From the NCBI RefSeq assembly GCF_003668875.1, contig NZ_RAWM01000016.1, positions 1 to 64,000 on the forward strand: a DNA stretch of 64,000 nucleotides, in the 5' to 3' direction. Under the pieces are notes generated by a model that searched no databases, was not told the DNA's origin, and worked only from the letters and a program-made list of their open reading frames with translations. Both the position numbers and the translations under genes were made by a program. Below, in pieces: positions 16,489 through 25,000 of the stretch; the first letter of the stretch is position 1; each line of letters begins with the position of its first letter. The stretch is from Corallococcus interemptor (lineage in GTDB: Bacteria; Myxococcota; Myxococcia; Myxococcales; Myxococcaceae).

Positions 16489-17976
16489 TCAGCGCGACGC
16501 GGCAATACTCGCGGCGGTGCGAACGCCACCCACCGCTGTTGCAAGCGTGCTCTGACCCGGGAACACCGAGTCCCCCACCAACCACAAACTGCGTTGAGCC
16601 TGGAACGGTCCCAGGATGCGGTAATTGTCCAATCCGGCGCGCCGGGGAACGCCACCCACCGCGCCCGCCTCTCGCGACGTGAAGCGCTGGAACGTGCGCG
16701 GCGACGCCGTCATGACGTGCACGACGTTGGCCGTCCACTCTGGAAGCAGCGCGTCCAGGTTCTCACGCATGCGCGCATGGAGCGCGGCGAACCAGGACGC
16801 CTGTTCCTCCGGCGCCATGCCCGCGAGCTTCTTCAGCGACACGTGCGTGGACACCGTCACCGTGCGCTGACCCGGCCGTGCACGGCCTTCATCCGAGGCC
16901 CCGCTGATGGATGCGAAGAGGTGGTTGCCTTCGATGAACGGCGCCTGTTCATCGCGCACCAGCTCGAAGTGGTGCGCGGCGCCGGAGTCCCCCTCGGGAG
17001 GCCGCACCACGAGGTACAGCATCGCCGCGCCCCAGCCTTCGTCCACGCGCTCCGCGAGCGCATCCACGCGGGGAAGCCGTCCCACCGGCGCATCCAGCAG
17101 CGTGCGCAGCCCCTGCGGCAGCACGTTGGCCACCACGTGCCGGGCCAGCAACTCACCCCTGCGCGCCGTCACCCGCCAGCCTCCGTCCACCGGCGTCACC
17201 GCGCGCACCCGGTTCGCCATGAGCACGTCGCCGCCCTTCGCCGTGATGGCCTTCGTCAGCCCCGTCGCCAGCCGGCCGATGCCGCCCCGGACATGGCCCG
17301 TGCCGCGCCAGTAGTAGTCCATCGCCGCGAACGCGAACGGGGTCTCCGCCTCCGCCGCGGCGCACTGCACGGTGATCTGACAGAGCGCGTCCAGGTACGT
17401 GCGCAGCGGCGTGAAGCCCTCCAGCCCGTGATGCGCGAGCACCGCGCCCAGCGGCCGGCCCAGCCATCGCGTCAGTGGCGCGTAGGACCACGCGCGCCCC
17501 GCGTGCCGCATCAGCGTCTTCAGGCTCAACGGCGGCAGCAGGTCCGGGTCATCGAACAGCGGCCATAGCGCTCCGGCCACCTGGCCCTGCAGCTCGAAGA
17601 ACCGCCGCACGCCCTGCACGGGTGCTCCAGGGAGCGCGCAGAACCCGGCGATGAGCCGGTCCCGGTCGCGGTGCACCGGCAGCCGCATGCCCGGTGCCCG
17701 CAGCTCCACCAGGGGATCCAGCCAGTCCACCGTCACGTCCAGCGCATGCTCGCGGATCCACCGGCCGAAGAGCTGGTGCTCACCGAAGCCGGAGAACAGC
17801 GTGGCGCCGGACTCGAAGCCGTAGCCACCGCGCCGGAAGGTGCTCGCGCAACCGCCCGGGTAGTTGAGCCCTTCGCACAGCGCCACCCGGGCGCCCCGGC
17901 GGCACAACTCCAGCGCCGTGCCCAGGCCGCCGAAGCCCGCGCCCACCACCACCGCGTCGTACCAGGTGTCCGCCAT
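16489..17976 (-). CDS. CrtI-like FAD-dependent oxidoreductase (carotenoid desaturase/isomerase family)
   Basis: 495 residues. The N-terminal dinucleotide-binding motif is VVVGAGFGGLGTALELCRRG at residues 8-27, followed by the acidic end of beta-2 and GGCASTFRRGGYGFESGATLF, typical of phytoene desaturase and prolycopene isomerase relatives. The C-terminal FAD motif is LVGDSVFPGQSTLATAVGGVRTA. Family members desaturate or isomerise carotenoids or act on other lipids or retinoids; with no crt genes adjacent the substrate cannot be named. The start MADTWYDAVVVG is chosen by homology; no strong ribosome-binding site is present and a large stem-loop lies 17 bases upstream. The longer frame to 18156 crosses that stem-loop. 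Confidence 0.87.
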   Translation of the reverse strand: MADTWYDAVVVGAGFGGLGTALELCRRGARVALCEGLNYPGGCASTFRRGGYGFESGATLFSGFGEHQLFGRWIREHALDVTVDWLDPLVELRAPGMRLPVHRDRDRLIAGFCALPGAPVQGVRRFFELQGQVAGALWPLFDDPDLLPPLSLKTLMRHAGRAWSYAPLTRWLGRPLGAVLAHHGLEGFTPLRTYLDALCQITVQCAAAEAETPFAFAAMDYYWRGTGHVRGGIGRLATGLTKAITAKGGDVLMANRVRAVTPVDGGWRVTARRGELLARHVVANVLPQGLRTLLDAPVGRLPRVDALAERVDEGWGAAMLYLVVRPPEGDSGAAHHFELVRDEQAPFIEGNHLFASISGASDEGRARPGQRTVTVSTHVSLKKLAGMAPEEQASWFAALHARMRENLDALLPEWTANVVHVMTASPRTFQRFTSREAGAVGGVPRRAGLDNYRILGPFQAQRSLWLVGDSVFPGQSTLATAVGGVRTAASIAASR

Positions 17977-17992
17977 CGCTTGATGAAAAGGG

Positions 17993-18041
17993 ACCGGCAC
18001 CGGAAGCGGGCCGGGGGAGGCCCGCTCCTTCCGGTGCCGGT
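17993..18041. repeat. Large 20-bp interrupted stem-loop upstream of the CrtI-like gene
   Basis: The arm at 17993-18012 pairs perfectly with 18019-18041 apart from three extra bases (18026-18028); the loop is GGGGGA. On the minus strand it follows tonB (stop at 18169) and is followed by CCCTTTT and, 17 bases on, the oxidoreductase ATG. It may terminate tonB transcripts or control translation of the oxidoreductase. Confidence 0.6.
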
Positions 18042-18100
18042 ATCGCGCACATGGCCAGGCGCGACGGGACTTTCCTAACGGGCCCGCACTCCCGCTGCGA

Positions 18101-18127
18101 TGCTTTTCCCTTCCCGAAGGGGAAGCA
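18101..18127 (-). terminator. Candidate stem-loop after tonB
   Basis: Arms 18101-18113 and 18116-18127 pair over 12 positions with one bulged base, about 40 bases after the tonB stop on its strand. There is no following T run, so intrinsic termination is uncertain. Confidence 0.35.
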
Positions 18128-18168
18128 GGCGCCCGGGCGCTTTCACTGGCGGACACCTGCCCCCATGG

Positions 18169-18918
18169 CTACGGCATCTTCAGCTTGATGTTGAACGTGT
18201 ACGACACGTTCACCGGACGGCCCTGGAAGGTCAGCGGCTGATACGTGCGCGAGGAGAGCGCTTCCAGCACCGCGTCCTCCATGAACGGCAGGCCCTTGAT
18301 GATGCGGCAGTCGCGCACCCGGCCCTCCGTGGTGATGACGCACTTCACGATCATCATGCCCTCCACGCCCGCGCGCCGCGCCTCGAGCGTGTAGTTGAAC
18401 TGCGAACCGCTAAGCAGCTTCGGCGGCGTCATCCCGCCCTGGAAGGGCAGCACCTCCGTGCCCGTGGGCGCGGTGTTGATCACCGGCACGCCCACCGCGC
18501 CGATGGGGCTGGTGCTGTTCGGATCGCCGTCCGGATCACCCACCGGGCCGGTCTCGCCCGTGCCCGTCGCGTCCGTGGTGGCCGCCGCGTCCGCGACCGT
18601 CGTCGGCTCCGGCTTTGCCTCCGGCAGATCCGTGGGCAGCGGCTTCGGGTGCAGCGGGATGCGGTCCGTGCGCGGCTTGGGCTTCGGCGCCGGCGCGGCC
18701 GTGGCCGGCTTGGGCTGCGCGGCCTGCTTCACGCCCTTCTGGATGGCGGGCGGGTGGAAGACGATCGTCCGCTCGGGCGGCTCGATGGTCTCCGGCGCGC
18801 GGCCGGAGATGAAGAACACCAGGCCCAGGAGCCCCGCGTGCACGCCGATGGACACCCACGCGCCCGTGCCGAACCGTCCCGAGCGCACTCCCCGCCGTTC
18901 GATGACCGACTCAAACAT
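18169..18918 (-). CDS. TonB-family energy transducer
   Basis: 249 residues with the TonB layout: an N-terminal membrane anchor near residues 20-38 (WVSIGVHAGLLGLVFFISG) with the conserved His in SIGVHAG, a Pro/Lys/Ala-rich periplasmic spacer (about 55-110, PKPKPRTDRIPLHPKPLP), and a C-terminal TonB domain with GVEGMMIVKCVIT, GRVRDCRI and LSSRTYQPLTFQGRPVNVSYTF. It couples the proton-motive force to outer-membrane receptors or, in myxobacteria, possibly to other envelope machines. AGGAGG lies 8 bases before the ATG at 18918. No exbB/exbD or receptor gene is next to it; the two-component pair lies upstream on the same strand after a 117-base gap. Confidence 0.9.
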   Translation of the reverse strand: MFESVIERRGVRSGRFGTGAWVSIGVHAGLLGLVFFISGRAPETIEPPERTIVFHPPAIQKGVKQAAQPKPATAAPAPKPKPRTDRIPLHPKPLPTDLPEAKPEPTTVADAAATTDATGTGETGPVGDPDGDPNSTSPIGAVGVPVINTAPTGTEVLPFQGGMTPPKLLSGSQFNYTLEARRAGVEGMMIVKCVITTEGRVRDCRIIKGLPFMEDAVLEALSSRTYQPLTFQGRPVNVSYTFNIKLKMP

Positions 18919-19035
18919 CTGACCCGCCTCCTGGTTGGAACGGACGCTCCAGGCGTCTCGTCTCCACAAGAGGCAAGGTACGAAGTCCCGTCAGTGGAAA
19001 GGCCGACGGCGCTCCATATGTCGGTCATGGATTCG

Positions 19036-19764
19036 TCATGACGGGCCGCCGCTCGTGACCTCCATGCGGTAGCCCACGCCGCGCAGCGTGTGGATGGTGA
19101 AGCCGGACGTGCTCGTCCACCCGAGCTTCTTCTTCAGGTTGGACACGAAGTTGTCCACCGTGCGCGGATCCACCACCACGTCGCGGCCCCAGACGGCATC
19201 CAGGATTTCGCCCCGGGGCAGCGCGCGGTCGCGGTGGCGCAAGAGGAACGCCAGCAGGTCGAACTCCGTGCGCGTCAGGTCCACCTCACCGCCGTCCGAG
19301 CGCAGCACCGCGCGGCGCCCCAGGTCCAGCGTGAAGGTGCCAAAGGTCACCACCTGCGGCGGCGCCGTGCCCGCCCGGCGCACCAGCGCCTGCACGCGCG
19401 CGAGCAGCTCCCGCAGCCGGTAGGGCTTGGTGAGGTAGTCCTGAGCGCCGGCCTCGAAGCCGCGCACCAGGTCGTCCTCCAGCGAGCGCGCGGTGAGCAT
19501 CAGCACCATGCTCTTGACGCCCTCCGCGCGCAGGCGGCGGCAGAAGCTGTAGCCGTCCTCGCCCGGCAGCATGACGTCCAGGATGAGCAGGTCGAACTCG
19601 CGCGACTCCAGGTGCGGCGCCGCGTCCTTGGCGGAAGGGGCGTCCGTCACGTCGTAGCCCTCGTCGCGCAGGTTGTCGCGCAGGCCCAGGCGCAGGTTGG
19701 CGTCGTCCTCGACGATGAGGATGGAGGGGCGGGTGGAGGAGGGGGGCGGCGTCTGCGTCGTCAT
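19036..19764 (-). CDS. OmpR-family response regulator
   Basis: 242 residues. The receiver domain (about 14-130) has VEDD near 18-21, phospho-acceptor Asp in LLILDVMLPGEDG, Thr in LMLTARS and Lys in YLTKPYRLREL. The DNA-binding winged helix (about 145-235) has DLTRTEFDLLAFLLRHRDRALPR and RTVDNFVSNLKKKLG, typical of OmpR/PhoB. Its ATG overlaps... more precisely, its start follows the kinase partner's order inversely: this regulator is transcribed first and the kinase gene lies upstream at 19761-21590, whose TGA overlaps this ATG (ATGA at 19761-19764). The pair therefore forms one translationally coupled two-component system. Target genes unknown; tonB downstream is a candidate. Confidence 0.93.
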   Translation of the reverse strand: MTTQTPPPSSTRPSILIVEDDANLRLGLRDNLRDEGYDVTDAPSAKDAAPHLESREFDLLILDVMLPGEDGYSFCRRLRAEGVKSMVLMLTARSLEDDLVRGFEAGAQDYLTKPYRLRELLARVQALVRRAGTAPPQVVTFGTFTLDLGRRAVLRSDGGEVDLTRTEFDLLAFLLRHRDRALPRGEILDAVWGRDVVVDPRTVDNFVSNLKKKLGWTSTSGFTIHTLRGVGYRMEVTSGGPS

Positions 19765-21590
19765 CGGCGCGTCTCGGGAAAGGTCAGGGCGAAGGTCGTG
19801 CCTTCAGGGCCGGAGGAGGCCACCTGGATGCTGCCCTGGTGCAGGCCCATGATTCTGCGGCACAGCGCCAGTCCCAGGCCACTTCCATGCACCTCCGGCC
19901 CGGGAGTTGTCAGACGGTAGAAGTCCTGGAACACGCGCTCCCATTCCTCGGCGGGGATGCCCACGCCGTTGTCGCTGAAGAGCACCGTGGCCCCGAAGCC
20001 CGGCTGGGGGTAGGCGCGGACGGTGAGCACCACCGGGCTGCGCAGGTTGTAGAGGCAGGCGTTGCGGCCCAGGTTGGCGAAGAGCATCCGCACGAGCGAC
20101 GCGTCCGCGTCCAGCTCCACGTCCCCCACGTCCGAGCGCAGCTCCACCGGCACCGTGACGGCGTCCATCAGGTCGTCGCGCAGGTTGCCCACCGCCTCCT
20201 CCAGCCGCACGCGCGCGGGCCTGAGCGCCCACCGCCCCTTGTCGATGCGGTTGAAGGACAGGATGTTCTCCACCAGGAAGTGCAGCCCTTCCGCCGCGCG
20301 CACGATGCGGGTGGGGTAGTCCCCGGCCTCCGGAATCTGGCCCAGCCGCCGCTCCAGCGTCTCCCCCAACAGGCGGATGGACGCGAGCGGCGTGCGCAGC
20401 TCGTGCGACACGGTGGAGACGAAGTCGCTCTTGAGCTCCACGAAGCGGTACTTGCGCTGCTGGGCCACCACCGCCAGCGCCGCGATGGCCGACGCGAGCG
20501 CGCCGCACGCGGCGACGAGCAGCGTCTTGAGGCCGTATCGCGCCTCGATGTCCGCCTCCGCCGCGGCCCAGCCGGGCGTGGCCACCTCCAGCCCCGGGTG
20601 CTTCAGGGGGCGCGCCACGCCGCCGGGCCCCAGCCGCACCTGGCCGTCCTTGGGGATGAGGTTGCGCCCGCGCAGCTCCTGCGTCAGGTCCGACAGCAGC
20701 GCGGACATGTCCACCGCCAGCCCGTGCACCTGCTCGGCCGCGGGCTCCACGTACCACTGCTCGGCGAGCAGGGTGGGGCCGTCCAGCGGCTCCGGCAGCA
20801 CCAGCGCGCCCGCGCCGGCCTCCTGCACGCGCGCCACGAAGGCGTCGGAGGGTTCCTTCAGCGCGCGGCTCAACGACACGATGCGCGCCTGGAGGAAGTT
20901 GAAGTCCGGCTGCGTGAGCTGGGACCGCGCGCGCAGGAGGTTGCGCTGCAGGCCCGCGTCGCGCGACATGCCGCCCAGCTCCTCCGCCAGTCCTTCACGC
21001 ACCAGCGCCCGGATGAGGGGCGGCGTGTCCTCTCCGCGTTGCAGGTACTCCACCATCAAGAGCGTGAAGGGCAGCTCCTGATCCGCCGGCAGCGGGTGCG
21101 CCGCGTGGTAGCGCAGCAGGGCCTCCACCGCCGCGTCCTTGCGCGCCTCGCTGCCGGAGACCAGGGCGGCCTCCGCCGCGCGCAGCCGGGCCAGCCGCTC
21201 CTGGAAGGGCGAGGGGGCCTGGCCGTCCTCCAGCGCGTGCGCCAGCATCGTGTAGTTGGCCTGGGCCGGGACGTCCGTGCCCTCCCGGGGCCAGTCCACG
21301 CGCGGCAGGAACTGGTGGCCCCGGAAGAGCAGGTAGTAGCCCTCCGCGGCCATCAGCGGATCCCCCACGGCCGAGTTGAGCTTGGGCAGGTGGGTCTTCA
21401 TCCGCTGCGCCAGCGCGGTGCGCAGCGACTCCGCCGCCAGCTGCTCCAGGGCAATGCGCCGCGAGCGCACCTGGGCGCGGGCGTCCTCACGCTCCTGGGT
21501 GAAGATGCGTTGGAGGCTCACCAGCCCCCAGCCGAGGGCCAGCAGTCCACAACCCAGGGCGATCAATGTGGGGAGGAGTCGGCGCAGCAT
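19761..21590 (-). CDS. Membrane sensor histidine kinase
   Basis: 609 residues. An N-terminal transmembrane helix (about 7-28) and a second near 358-380 (LLVAACGALASAIAALAVVA) bracket a roughly 330-residue periplasmic sensor region of no recognised family, rich in helix-forming residues. The cytoplasmic part has the H-box STVSHELRTPLASIRLLGE, N box LGRNACLYN, G1 DNGVGIP and G2 GSGLGLALCRRIMG. The kinase gene comes first and overlaps the regulator ATG by four bases, so this is its cognate kinase. The sensor region is unusually large for an OmpR-type kinase; the ligand is unknown. Confidence 0.92.
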   Translation of the reverse strand: MLRRLLPTLIALGCGLLALGWGLVSLQRIFTQEREDARAQVRSRRIALEQLAAESLRTALAQRMKTHLPKLNSAVGDPLMAAEGYYLLFRGHQFLPRVDWPREGTDVPAQANYTMLAHALEDGQAPSPFQERLARLRAAEAALVSGSEARKDAAVEALLRYHAAHPLPADQELPFTLLMVEYLQRGEDTPPLIRALVREGLAEELGGMSRDAGLQRNLLRARSQLTQPDFNFLQARIVSLSRALKEPSDAFVARVQEAGAGALVLPEPLDGPTLLAEQWYVEPAAEQVHGLAVDMSALLSDLTQELRGRNLIPKDGQVRLGPGGVARPLKHPGLEVATPGWAAAEADIEARYGLKTLLVAACGALASAIAALAVVAQQRKYRFVELKSDFVSTVSHELRTPLASIRLLGETLERRLGQIPEAGDYPTRIVRAAEGLHFLVENILSFNRIDKGRWALRPARVRLEEAVGNLRDDLMDAVTVPVELRSDVGDVELDADASLVRMLFANLGRNACLYNLRSPVVLTVRAYPQPGFGATVLFSDNGVGIPAEEWERVFQDFYRLTTPGPEVHGSGLGLALCRRIMGLHQGSIQVASSGPEGTTFALTFPETRR

Positions 21591-21706
21591 TCGCGTCCTG
21601 ACGGACTGTAGCAGTGTCGACGGGATTGCGGGCTTGTGGCCTCCAGGGTGAATAAAGTGGAGGAGGCCCGCGTCCCCTCGGGGGTCTGGAGATCGGAGAC
21701 GGAGTC

Positions 21707-23041
21707 ATGGGTTCTCGATGGTGGATTGGTGTGATTGTCGGCCTGGCCACCCAGGGGGCGTTCGCGCAGACCTCGCCGGTCGCGGCGGATGACTGGGGCG
21801 ACGACGGGTACGAGCAGCAGCAGTCCAACGCGGACGATTCCGGGCCCATCGCGCCCTCGCCGCCTCCCGACCTGCCGAACGAGTCTCCGACCCCCCGGCC
21901 CTATGCCGGCGCGGTCTGGACGTCCGGGCACTGGTACTGGGACGGCGACAGCTGGCAGTTCAAGTCCGGCGGCTGGGTGGAGCGCATGCCCGGCTACCAG
22001 TACATCAACGGCTACTGGGCGGAGGACGGCGACGTCTATCGCTGGGTGTCCGGCGGCTGGGCCCCGGAGGGCTCCACCGAGGTCGAAATCCCCATCGAGG
22101 TCGCCAGCGAGGACGTGACGGCGACCCGGGCGCCTCCGGCCCTGCGCGTGGAGACGCCGCCCCCCGCGCCGGCCGTGGGCTACACGTGGGCGCCGGGTTA
22201 CTGGTACTGGGGCGCCAACGGCTACGAGTGGGTCTCCGGCACCTGGATGGAGCCGCCGCGTCCGGGCCTGGTGTTCGTGTCGCCGCACTGGGTGCGCCGC
22301 GGCCTGTCCTGGGTGTTCGTGGGTGGCGGCTGGGGCTACAACGGCTCGGTGCGCGTCGTCGTCCCGGTCTACCGCCACGCGCACATCTCGGTGTCCTTCG
22401 GGCGGCCGAACGTGTTCCTGCGCTCGTGGTACCGCTACCCGGGCGTGTCGTGGCGCTACTACGGCTACGGCCACCACCGCTACCGCCCGAACTACCACTA
22501 CGCCCGCCCGGGGCCGTACCGGTACGGCCCGCGCTCGCATGACGCTTCGCCCGGCCGCTACAACGGCCCGTCGCACGGCGGTGGCCGCGGGGGCTACAGC
22601 CGCCCCGGTCCGTACCGTCCGCAGGGCAGCGGCGCCCACTCGTCGAACAACGGCGGCGGCAACAGCGGCGGCTGGGGTGGCACGCGCAGCCCGCCTCCGG
22701 GTGGGAACGGAACGCGCGGCGGTAGCGGCGCGCACCAGTCCAGCGGCGGCTGGGGTGGCGGTTCTTCCAACCCCGGGCGTCCGTCGTCCGGTGGCGGGGG
22801 ACGCTCCCAGTCCAGCGGCGGTGGCGGCGGCGGTTGGGTGGTGGCAGCTCCACGGGCCGCGTCCATCAGACCAGCGGCGGATCCTCCAGCGGCAGCCACG
22901 GCGGCGGCGGCGGTGGGCGCTGGGGCGGCGGCTCCGGCGGCGGCTCCTCCCATGGTTCTTCCTCCAGCCGCGGCGGTGGGAATGGCGGCGGCTGGAGTGG
23001 CGGTGGCCACGGCGGTGGTGGCCATCGCTGAAGTGAGGTGA
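21707..23041 (+). CDS. Secreted WXXGXW-repeat, Gly-rich protein with apparent frameshift near the 3' end
   Basis: Signal peptide MGSRWWIGVIVGLATQGAFA, then W/G repeats of the WXXGXW type: HWYWDGDSWQFKSGGW, GYWAEDGDVYRWVSGGW and GYWYWGANGYEWVSGTW (residues about 65-185), a Tyr/Arg/His-rich stretch (220-290) and a Gly/Ser tail. At about 22836-22838 the composition abruptly changes from Gly/Ser to Ala/Pro/Val, while the +1 frame continues as Gly/Ser/Trp (GGGSSTGRVHQTSGGSS) to a stop at 23029-23031. An earlier copy of the unit reads TGGGGTGGC where this copy reads TGGGTGG, so one G appears missing. The ancestral protein probably ended at 23031. The role may be envelope or matrix structure; no enzyme motif is present. 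Confidence 0.8.
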   Translation: MGSRWWIGVIVGLATQGAFAQTSPVAADDWGDDGYEQQQSNADDSGPIAPSPPPDLPNESPTPRPYAGAVWTSGHWYWDGDSWQFKSGGWVERMPGYQYINGYWAEDGDVYRWVSGGWAPEGSTEVEIPIEVASEDVTATRAPPALRVETPPPAPAVGYTWAPGYWYWGANGYEWVSGTWMEPPRPGLVFVSPHWVRRGLSWVFVGGGWGYNGSVRVVVPVYRHAHISVSFGRPNVFLRSWYRYPGVSWRYYGYGHHRYRPNYHYARPGPYRYGPRSHDASPGRYNGPSHGGGRGGYSRPGPYRPQGSGAHSSNNGGGNSGGWGGTRSPPPGGNGTRGGSGAHQSSGGWGGGSSNPGRPSSGGGGRSQSSGGGGGGWVVAAPRAASIRPAADPPAAATAAAAVGAGAAAPAAAPPMVLPPAAAVGMAAAGVAVATAVVAIAEVR

Positions 23042-23057
23042 CGGCGGGTGGGCCGGG

Positions 23058-24086
23058 TCAGACCTCGACCTGTCCCATCAGCCAGGTCTCCAGCTCTCCC
23101 AGCTCGCGCTCCTGCGAGGGGTGACGGGCGCGGACCTCCGCCACGGCCTGCTGCATCCCGTCGCGGCTGTGGGGCTTGCCCACGAGCGCCGTCTGCAGGT
23201 CCTGCACGAGGTCCGGGTAGAGCGCATCCGAGAAGACCTGCGCGCGCGTGACGTGTCCGTTCTCCGCGTCGACGTGGACCTCGAAGAAGCCCCACGACAG
23301 GTACTCCACCATCTGGTGGCTGAAGCGGGGCGCGTTGCCGAAGCGCCAGTCCCACGACGCGTAGTGCTCGAAGGTGCGCTTGAGCGACGGCTGCTGCTCC
23401 AGGAAGGACGGCTCCAACAGCTCCGGCTCCGCGGTGGCGCCGTGGAAGTCGCAGAAGGCGCCAATCATCGCCTTCACCAGCGACTCATGCGAGACGTCCG
23501 GCTGCAGGTCGCGGATGTTCATCACGCGCGAGCGCACGGAAGCGCTGCCCTTGGACTCCAGCTTCTTCGGGTGCGGCGTGAGGTAGTTGGCCAGCCGGGA
23601 CAGGTTCGCGTGGAGCAGGAAGGTGCCGTGGTGGAAGGCGCGGTCCTTCGTCTCGCGGTACGCGCTGCCGCTGACCTTGCGGGGGCCGTCCTCCAGCGGA
23701 ATCACCAGGTCGTTGCGCCCGGAGGCCTGCGCCGTGACGCCCATCCGCTTCAGCGCGTCCAGGAGGATGCTGACGTTCGCCGTCTTGTTGTAGCCCTCCT
23801 TCGCGGACAGGAACGTGAAGCAGGTGTTGCCCAGGTCGTGGAACACCGCGCCGCCGCCGCTGGTGCGCCGCGCGAGGAAGACCTTGTCCTCCTCCATGCG
23901 CGTGAGGTTGCACTCGGACCAGGGGTTCTGGTTGCGGCCGATGACGACCGTGTTGTCGTTGCGCCAGAGGAACAGCGTCTGGGTGGACGGATCCAGCTCG
24001 CGGAAGATCCAGTCCTCGGTCGCGAGGTTGAACCAGGGGTTGTAGGTCTCCGACAGGAGGATGCGGACGCGCGGGGCTTGAGACAT
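23058..24086 (-). CDS. lplA: Lipoate-protein ligase A
   Basis: 342 residues, matching LplA (about 338). It activates free lipoate with ATP and attaches it to the lysine of E2 subunits and glycine-cleavage H protein. Visible motifs: [12 protein letters not shown] near 18-29, [38 protein letters not shown] (the lipoate/nucleotide loop) and [22 protein letters not shown]-like sequence with the catalytic Lys near 145. The C-terminal accessory domain is present. ATG at 24086 is chosen because homology begins there; the frame upstream runs through the divergent promoter region of the PLP-enzyme gene. Convergent with the WXXGXW gene. Confidence 0.92.
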   Translation of the reverse strand: [342 protein letters not shown]

Positions 24087-24247
24087 GGGCGCGGAGCATA
24101 ACCGCCCGCCACGTCCTTGCAGGCCCTTGCGCCGTCCAGCGGTGGACATCCCTCCCATCCAGGGGGTGATGGCCGCGCGAGCCACCCCTCCGGAAGACTC
24201 CGGGCGCTTGTTGGTCGCGCGATGCGGGTGTGCGCGAGGGGGCGGCC

Positions 24248-25000
24248 ATGCGTGGAGTGTTTTCCCTGTCTCGTCCGCGTGCGGGCGGGCCGGTGGTGCT
24301 GTGGGGCGGAGCGCAGCCATCCGGCAGCCTCAAGTACCTCACCTTCGCGCGCTACCTGGCCGCGATGCCCCCGGGCTCGCGCGGACTGGTGGAGTTGTCC
24401 GGAGCCTCCAGCGCGCTGGCGCTGGACGTCCTGGGCCGCGAGCGCGGCCTGCCCACGGTGGCCCTGACGGACGCGACGGGCGAGGCGTACCTGCGCGCGC
24501 ACGGCTTCCAGGGCCAGGTGCGTCAGGTGGGCTCCATGGCGGACATGTTCCACCAGGCCATGACGCTGGAGCGCGACGGCTGGTGCTGGCCCCGGCAGCT
24601 CACCAACCGGGCCCTGGTGGCGTGCGTGGAGGCCTGGGCGTCCGGCCTGCGCGCGCAGGTGCGCGAGCGCTTCCCCACGGTGAAGCGCGTGGTGTGCGGC
24701 TTCGGCACGGGCGCGACGCTGGCGGGCCTGACGCGCGTCTTCACGACCGGAGGCTTCACCGTCACCGGCCTGCAGCCCGCGCCCGGCAAGCCGCTGCCCG
24801 GCTGGCGCACGTGGGAGGCGCAGAACCTGGGGGCGGAGGACCTGTTCTTCGAACACCAGCCGCGCGTGCCGCTGGCCACGGCCGCGCCCGCGCCGGATGC
24901 CGTCACCGCGCTCTTGGACTGGGCCCGCCGTCAGCCCCACCCGGAGCAGGTGCTCGTCATCGCGCACAACGCCCGGGAAGAGGACGTCGCGCAGGCCTAA
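24248..25000 (+). CDS. Fold-type II PLP-dependent enzyme (ACC deaminase/cysteine synthase-like), short form
   Basis: 250 residues. QPSGSLKYLTFARYLA near residues 22-37 resembles the PLP-lysine motif (SGSxK) of the tryptophan-synthase-beta superfamily, and VVCGFGTGATLAGLTRVF near 147-164 is the glycine-rich phosphate-binding loop. The protein is shorter than cysteine synthase (about 310), with a compact C-terminus, so the substrate is uncertain. GAGGGGG lies 5 bases before ATG 24248; a GTG at 24230 is the alternative. Divergent from lplA and convergent with the nucleotidyltransferase gene, with which it shares stop-codon bases (CTAA at 24997-25000). Confidence 0.72.
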   Translation: MRGVFSLSRPRAGGPVVLWGGAQPSGSLKYLTFARYLAAMPPGSRGLVELSGASSALALDVLGRERGLPTVALTDATGEAYLRAHGFQGQVRQVGSMADMFHQAMTLERDGWCWPRQLTNRALVACVEAWASGLRAQVRERFPTVKRVVCGFGTGATLAGLTRVFTTGGFTVTGLQPAPGKPLPGWRTWEAQNLGAEDLFFEHQPRVPLATAAPAPDAVTALLDWARRQPHPEQVLVIAHNAREEDVAQA

